From Microtetraspora glauca (GTDB taxonomy: Bacteria > Actinomycetota > Actinomycetes > Streptomycetales > Streptomycetaceae), in contig JOFO01000011.1 in assembly GCA_000721275.1 (NCBI GenBank), forward strand, positions 1-64,000: a DNA stretch of 64,000 nucleotides, given 5' to 3'. Below, in pieces: positions 59,859 to 64,000 of this stretch. Every line of letters starts with the position of its first letter. Within the stretch, counting starts at the first letter, position 1. A program made the position numbers and the translations under genes. Under the pieces are notes generated by a model. That model was not told the DNA's origin. It did not search any database and was given only the letters and a program-made list of their open reading frames with translations.

Positions 59859-61313
59859 ATGACGGAACTCGGCATCGGCATCGGCTGGCGTCCCGAGATC
59901 GCGGACGCGGTCGGGGAACTGCCCGTCGACTGGGTGGAGGTCGTCGCGGAGAACGTGTGCGCCGGCCATCTGCCCGAGGCGCTGACCCGGCTGCGGGCGC
60001 GCGGCGTCACGGTCGTCCCGCACGGGGTGTCGCTGGGGCTCGGCGGGGCGGACCGCCCCGACCCGGGGCGGCTGGCCGCGCTCGCGGAGAAGGCGGAGGC
60101 GCTGGGGGCGCCGCTCGTCACCGAGCACATCGCCTTCGTCCGGGCCGGCGGGCCGCTGACGGCGACCCCGGCGCTGGAGGCGGGGCACCTGCTGCCGGTC
60201 CCGCGCACCCGGGACGCCCTGGACGTGCTCTGCGAGAACGTGCGCATCGCGCAGGAGTCGCTGCCGGTGCCGCTGGCGCTGGAGAACATCGCCGCGCTGT
60301 TCTCGTGGCCGGACGACGAGCTGTCCGAGGGGCGGTTCCTGGCGGAGCTGGTGGAGCGCACGGGGGTGCGGCTCCTCGTCGACGTCGCCAACCTGCACAC
60401 CAACCACCGCAACCGGGGCGAGGACCCGGCGAAGGCCCTCGCCGAACTGCCGGTGGAGGCCATCGCGTACGTGCACGTGGCCGGCGGCGTCGAACGGGAC
60501 GGCGTCTGGCACGACACCCACGCCCACCCGGTCCCGGAGCCGGTCCTGGACATCCTCGCCGACCTCGCCGGCCGGATCGCCCCGCCGGGCGTCCTGCTGG
60601 AGCGGGACGACCACTTCCCGGCGGCCCCGGAACTCGCCGCCGAACTCGCCGCGATCCGCGGCACGCTGACGGCGGCCCGCCGCACCGCGCGCCCCGCCGT
60701 GCCCGCGGCACGGCACGGCGCCGGCGCCGCCGCCCTCCGCGCGGGCCGCCGCCTCGCCACGGGCACCCCGCTGCACATCGGCGCGGGCGCCCGCGTCTCG
60801 GGCGGCGCGATGCCGACGGGCCGGACGCCGTCCGGTGCGCCGGCGCCGACGGCCGTCCTGGCCCGGCCCGGGGCGGGATCCGCCGAGGCCGCCGCCGCGC
60901 CCGGGGACGGCGGCGAGCGGGTGCGGCAGCGGGTCGGGGTCGGGCAGGCGGCGCTGCTGTCCGCGCTGGTCGCGGGGACGCCGGTGCCGGAGGGGTTCGA
61001 CGTACGGCGGATCGGGGTGCAGAGCCGGGCGCTCGCCGCCAAGCGGGCGTCCGTCGTGGCGCGGATCGCGCCGGAGCTGCCGGAGATCCTCGGCGACGGT
61101 TTCCGCCCCGCGTTCCTGGCGTACGCGCGCAGACGGCCCATGCCGGGCAGCTACCGGCGGGACGCGCTCGACTTCGTCGAGGGGCTGCTGCTGGACGGGG
61201 AGCGGCCCGAGCGGCGGGAGCTGACCCGCTGGTGGCGGGAGCGGGCCGAGGACCGGCCGCCGGGCCCGGGGTTCGTCGCGCGGGCGGCCCGGCGCGTGTT
61301 CGGGGGGCGGTGA
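59859..61313 (+). CDS. DUF692 (MNIO-type) enzyme fused to a BufC-like domain
   Basis: A 484-residue protein. Residues about 1-265 are a DUF692 TIM-barrel: [87 protein letters not shown] and LERDDHFP, including the usual metal-binding His/Glu/Asp. After a Pro/Ala linker, residues about 365-470 ([62 protein letters not shown]) resemble the BufC/HvfC N-terminal domain. In characterised relatives the first domain oxidatively modifies Cys peptides and the second presents them. The adjacent Cys-tail gene is the likely substrate. Confidence 0.85.
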   Translation: MTELGIGIGWRPEIADAVGELPVDWVEVVAENVCAGHLPEALTRLRARGVTVVPHGVSLGLGGADRPDPGRLAALAEKAEALGAPLVTEHIAFVRAGGPLTATPALEAGHLLPVPRTRDALDVLCENVRIAQESLPVPLALENIAALFSWPDDELSEGRFLAELVERTGVRLLVDVANLHTNHRNRGEDPAKALAELPVEAIAYVHVAGGVERDGVWHDTHAHPVPEPVLDILADLAGRIAPPGVLLERDDHFPAAPELAAELAAIRGTLTAARRTARPAVPAARHGAGAAALRAGRRLATGTPLHIGAGARVSGGAMPTGRTPSGAPAPTAVLARPGAGSAEAAAAPGDGGERVRQRVGVGQAALLSALVAGTPVPEGFDVRRIGVQSRALAAKRASVVARIAPELPEILGDGFRPAFLAYARRRPMPGSYRRDALDFVEGLLLDGERPERRELTRWWRERAEDRPPGPGFVARAARRVFGGR

Positions 61314-61318
61314 CCGGC

Positions 61319-62332
61319 ATGGACCTGCTGCTCCTGGCGCTCCACCTGGCCGGCGCCGCCGTGCTCGTCCGGCTGTTCGTGCTGGCCCGCCGTGTGCGGC
61401 GCGGTCGCGGCGGACCGCTGCGGGACGTCTACGAGGCCGCGTTCCTCTCCGGCGGCCCGGGCCGGGTCGCCGACACGGTGCTCTCCACGATGCACCTGGA
61501 CGGCCGGATCCACATCGGCGGCCCGGGGGTCGTCGCGGTCGTCCACCGGATCGCCCACGACCCGGTGGAGCAGGCGGTGCTCGACGTGCACGCGTCCGCC
61601 CCGAGCGGGTCCCTGCGGACGCTGCGCCTCGGGGTGATGACGCATCCGACGGTGCAGCGGATCGGCGACGCGCTCGCCGACCGGGGCCTGGTGAACCTGC
61701 CGGGTCCGCGGCGCGCCCTGCGGCGCTGGTGCGTCGGCCTGGCCGTGGGAGCCGTCCTGCTGTTCCCGCTCGGGATCGCGGTCACCATCGCCGAGTTCGC
61801 CATGGACGGGCCCGGCGTGCCGTTCGTCGCGAAGATCCTGCCGCTCTTCTTCGTCTGCTTCGTCACGGCGCTGATCTGCGGCACCGGCTACACCCGCCAG
61901 GCCAGCGCGGCGGGGCTCGCCGCGCTCGCCGCCTTCCGGGGCGCGTACGGGTACGGGGGGCCGAACAACGTCGCCCTCGGCGGCATCCCTGCGCTGCACG
62001 ACCGGGAGCTGTGGGAGCGGCTGCGGGCCGCTGCCCGGCCCGACCGCCCGGTCCGCGGGAGCCGGGGCCGTACGGGATCGCGGTACTCCTCCGACACGAC
62101 CGCCGCCACGGCGGTGGTGGTGTGGTGCGCGGGCGCGGCGACGGGCGGCGACGGCTGGGGCGCGGACTCCGGGCCGGGCGACTCGCCCTGGACGTCCTCG
62201 TCGTCGTCCTGCGGCTCGTCCTCGTCGTCCTGCGGCTCGTCCTCGTCGTCCTGCGGTTCGTCCTCGTCGTCCTCGTGCGGGGGCGGCGGGGGTTCGTCCT
62301 GCGGCGGGGGCGGAGGAGGCGGCGGAGGCTGA
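61319..62332 (+). CDS. TIGR04222-like membrane protein with Ser/Cys/Gly repeat tail
   Basis: A 337-residue protein. Three hydrophobic spans (LLLALHLAGAAVLVRLFVLA at about 4-23, WCVGLAVGAVLLFPLGIAV at 138-156, ILPLFFVCFVTALICGTGY at 173-191) surround a domain of SGGPGRVADTVLSTMHLDGR, resembling the TIGR04222 group. The last about 45 residues are Ser5-Cys-Gly repeats ending in a Gly run, with five Cys. Its ATG is five bases after the DUF692 stop (GTG 61310 is an alternative). The tail is a candidate substrate of that enzyme or a metal-binding extension. Confidence 0.85.
   Translation: MDLLLLALHLAGAAVLVRLFVLARRVRRGRGGPLRDVYEAAFLSGGPGRVADTVLSTMHLDGRIHIGGPGVVAVVHRIAHDPVEQAVLDVHASAPSGSLRTLRLGVMTHPTVQRIGDALADRGLVNLPGPRRALRRWCVGLAVGAVLLFPLGIAVTIAEFAMDGPGVPFVAKILPLFFVCFVTALICGTGYTRQASAAGLAALAAFRGAYGYGGPNNVALGGIPALHDRELWERLRAAARPDRPVRGSRGRTGSRYSSDTTAATAVVVWCAGAATGGDGWGADSGPGDSPWTSSSSSCGSSSSSCGSSSSSCGSSSSSSCGGGGGSSCGGGGGGGGG
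62195..62280 (+). repeat. 21-bp tandem repeats encoding SSSSSCG units
   Basis: The unit TCGTCCTCGTCGTCCTGCGGC is repeated almost exactly three to four times in frame; the last copy has an extra Ser codon and GTGCGG. Near-identity at the DNA level implies recent expansion by slippage or recombination. Copy number probably varies between strains. Confidence 0.85.
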
Positions 62333-62383
62333 GCCGGCGCCGCGAGAAGTCTCAGGGGCTCTCAGGCGGAGAGAAGGGACGCC

Positions 62384-62411
62384 GGTGCGGCGCGCTCGCG
62401 CGCGCCGCACC
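62384..62411. terminator. Perfect 12-bp stem, 4-base loop, between convergent genes
   Basis: GGTGCGGCGCGC (62384-62395) and its exact complement (62400-62411) flank TCGC. It lies in the 199-base gap between the convergent Cys-tail gene and chdC and is the obvious bidirectional terminator. Confidence 0.75.
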
Positions 62412-62531
62412 CGGTGCCGGACCCGGTGTCGCTGGAGCGGCCGGCCATGGCGTGGCGGCCGTCTGATCTTCCGGGTCGAGGGGCGAACGCCCCGGCGTGG
62501 GGCCGGGACGCCACCAGGTCGTGGGCGGCCG

Positions 62532-63245
62532 TCAGGCCAGGCCCGCCACCAGGTCCGCGACGCTCTTGCGGCGGCCGGTGAAGAAGGGGACCTCCTCGCG
62601 GACGTGCATCCGCGCCTCGGAGCCGCGCAGGTGGCGCATGAGGTCGACGATGCGGTGCAGCTCGTCGGCCTCGAAGGCGAGCAGCCACTCGTAGTCGCCG
62701 AGCGAGAAGGAGGCGACCGTGTTGGCGCGGACGTCCGGGTAGCCGCGGGCCATCTTGCCGTGGTCGGCGAGCATCCGGCGGCGGTCCTCGTCCGGCAGCA
62801 GGTACCAGTCGTAGGAGCGGACGAAGGGGTAGACCGAGACGTAGTCGCGCGGGGTCTCGTCGGCGAGGAACGCCGGGATGTGCGACTTGTTGAACTCGGC
62901 GGGGCGGTGCAGCGCCATGTTCGACCAGACCGGCTCCAGGGCGCGCCCCAGCTTGGTCCGCCGGAAGAGGTTGTACGCCGTCTGGAGCTCGTCGCTCGTC
63001 TCGGCGTGCCACCAGATCATGACGTCGGCGTCGGCGCGCAGACCGGAGAGGTCGTACGTGCCGCGAACGGTGACGTCCTCCGCCGCCAGCTTGTCGAAGA
63101 GCTCCTGGACCTCGTCGGCGTAGCCGGCTCGGTCGGCGGGCAGGACGTCGCGCAGCTTGAAGACGGACCACAGGGTGTAGCGGATGACCTCGTTGAGGTC
63201 CTTCGCCTTCTTACCGGCGTTCGGGATCTTTTCGGGCGCACTCAT
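62532..63245 (-). CDS. chdC: Coproheme decarboxylase ChdC (HemQ)
   Basis: A 237-residue haem-biosynthesis enzyme that decarboxylates coproheme to haem b with peroxide. [13 protein letters not shown] carries the radical Tyr, [26 protein letters not shown] carries the proximal His region, and [17 protein letters not shown] and LYPFVRS-like VSVYPFVRS segments fit the chlorite-dismutase-like family of actinobacteria. ATG 63245 gives the [20 protein letters not shown] start usual for Streptomyces. The upstream gene on the same strand is cgoX/hemY, as expected for the coproporphyrin-dependent pathway. Confidence 0.95.
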   Translation of the reverse strand: MSAPEKIPNAGKKAKDLNEVIRYTLWSVFKLRDVLPADRAGYADEVQELFDKLAAEDVTVRGTYDLSGLRADADVMIWWHAETSDELQTAYNLFRRTKLGRALEPVWSNMALHRPAEFNKSHIPAFLADETPRDYVSVYPFVRSYDWYLLPDEDRRRMLADHGKMARGYPDVRANTVASFSLGDYEWLLAFEADELHRIVDLMRHLRGSEARMHVREEVPFFTGRRKSVADLVAGLA

Positions 63246-63262
63246 ACGCCTATTCTCGCCCG

Positions 63263-64000
63263 TCACGAGGAGTGCCCCGCACCGGGGTGCCCCGTTTCCG
63301 GCGTGGCGATGATCTCGTCGGCGAGGGCGTCGGCCGCGCGGTGCGCGGAGGCGACGCAGGCGGGGATGCCAACGCCGTCGTACGCGGCCCCGGCGAGGCG
63401 GAGTCCGGGCAGTCCGGCGAGGGCGGTGCGGGCGCGGGCGACCCGGTCCAGGTGCCCGACGGGGTACTGCGGCAGGCCGCCGGTCCAGCGGGTGACGGTG
63501 GTGGCGACGGGGCGGGCGGCGAGCCCGGTGGCGGCGCCGAGGTCCTTCAGGGAGGCGGCGACCAGGTCCTCGTCGTCGCGGTGCAGCCAGGTCTCCTCGC
63601 CGTGCCGGCCGACGGAGGTGCGGAGCACGAAGAGGTCGGGGGCGGCCTCGCCGACCCAGCGCCACTTCTGGCTGGAGAAGGTGGACGCCTTGATGGTGTG
63701 CCCGTCGACGGGCGGCACGAGGAAGCCGGAGCCGGGCAGTTCCGGCAGGTCCGCGCGGCGGAAGGCGAGCGTCACCAGGGCCATGGAGGCGTACGCGATC
63801 GCGTCGAGGAGCGCGGCGGCCTCGGGGGCGTGCGCGGCGAGGAGCCGGGCGGCGGCGGGCGCGGGGGCGGCGAGGACGACGGCGTCCGCGTCGAGGGTCC
63901 GCTCCGGGGTGACGACCCGCCAGCCGGTCCCGGCGCGGTGCAGCGCGGTCGCGGGGGTGCCGGTGAGGATGGTGCCGCCGGCGGCGCGGACGGCGTCGGC
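63263..64000 (-). CDS. hemG: Coproporphyrinogen III oxidase (CgoX/HemY-type), 3' part
   Basis: The frame continues beyond the window's right edge, so the N-terminal FAD-binding part is absent. The visible 245 residues include [56 protein letters not shown] and the C-terminal [25 protein letters not shown] with the terminal FAD contact (GxGIPxC). These are typical of the oxygen-dependent HemY/CgoX family, which oxidises coproporphyrinogen III in the pathway of chdC, located 17 bases downstream. Symbols in use include hemG, hemY and cgoX. Confidence 0.9.
   Translation of the reverse strand, partial: ADAVRAAGGTILTGTPATALHRAGTGWRVVTPERTLDADAVVLAAPAPAAARLLAAHAPEAAALLDAIAYASMALVTLAFRRADLPELPGSGFLVPPVDGHTIKASTFSSQKWRWVGEAAPDLFVLRTSVGRHGEETWLHRDDEDLVAASLKDLGAATGLAARPVATTVTRWTGGLPQYPVGHLDRVARARTALAGLPGLRLAGAAYDGVGIPACVASAHRAADALADEIIATPETGHPGAGHSS

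Overview
The window is high-GC actinobacterial DNA with Streptomyces-type gene content: mycothiol-family enzymes, a SAV2148-type HEPN protein, HTH/DUF397 pairs, coproporphyrin-dependent haem genes, GTG/TTG starts, and strong third-codon GC bias that produces long spurious antisense reading frames. It reads as a chromosomal segment. I see no rRNA, tRNA, CRISPR array, insertion sequence or prophage.

Layout. 1-3936: end of an assimilatory sulfate operon (cysN 3' end), a short Cys-containing leader ORF, a lipoprotein-dependent SsuABC-like importer and a sirohydrochlorin chelatase-like protein. 3933-8530: small metabolic and housekeeping genes (DUF1697, APH-fold kinase, alpha/beta hydrolase, DEDDh exonuclease, SAV2148 HEPN protein). 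8945-20123: alpha-glucan to trehalose conversion (glgX, treY, treZ), interrupted by an MFS exporter, a secreted protein, a degenerate P450, a DUF1707-FHA protein and a GNAT protein. 20142-26036: peptidase, TPR, kinase and conserved unknown genes. 26288-28472: an EF-G paralogue preceded by a 28-codon leader ORF with a stem over its stop codon. 28530-30184: an HATPase / HTH / DUF397 signalling trio. 30267-33691: SDR enzyme, 19-C tract, hydrolase pseudogene, EF-hand protein and secreted SGNH lipase.

35196-47859 is the largest accessory-looking block. A plus-strand operon encodes an Fn3-like scaffold, two TRAFAC-type GTPases flanking a GAP1-type protein, a small membrane protein, and a TerY-P triad (vWA, PP2C, Ser/Thr kinase). 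Most junctions are 4-base stop/start overlaps. It faces a two-gene minus-strand unit whose products share a 20-residue NFNG.V.GNAFG..N.V.N motif with an RHIM-like core. The pieces resemble regulated NTPase conflict systems proposed from comparative genomics.

47913-58961: msrB, murC, a RibD-type reductase, zapE, an OsmC protein, a Tat-exported PhoX-like protein, ppk2, a lipoprotein deacetylase and a two-gene ABC exporter whose ATPase is frameshifted in a C5 run. 59045-64000: a PTH2-like hydrolase, then an enzyme pairing a DUF692 (MNIO) domain with a BufC-like C-terminal domain, immediately followed by a membrane protein ending in Ser5-Cys-Gly repeats. This is a plausible Cys-modification (RiPP-like) pair and, in my view, the best candidate for an undescribed system. 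The window ends in chdC and a truncated cgoX/hemY.

Coordinates of starts were chosen from Shine-Dalgarno spacing, overlaps and family start conventions. No database search was run.
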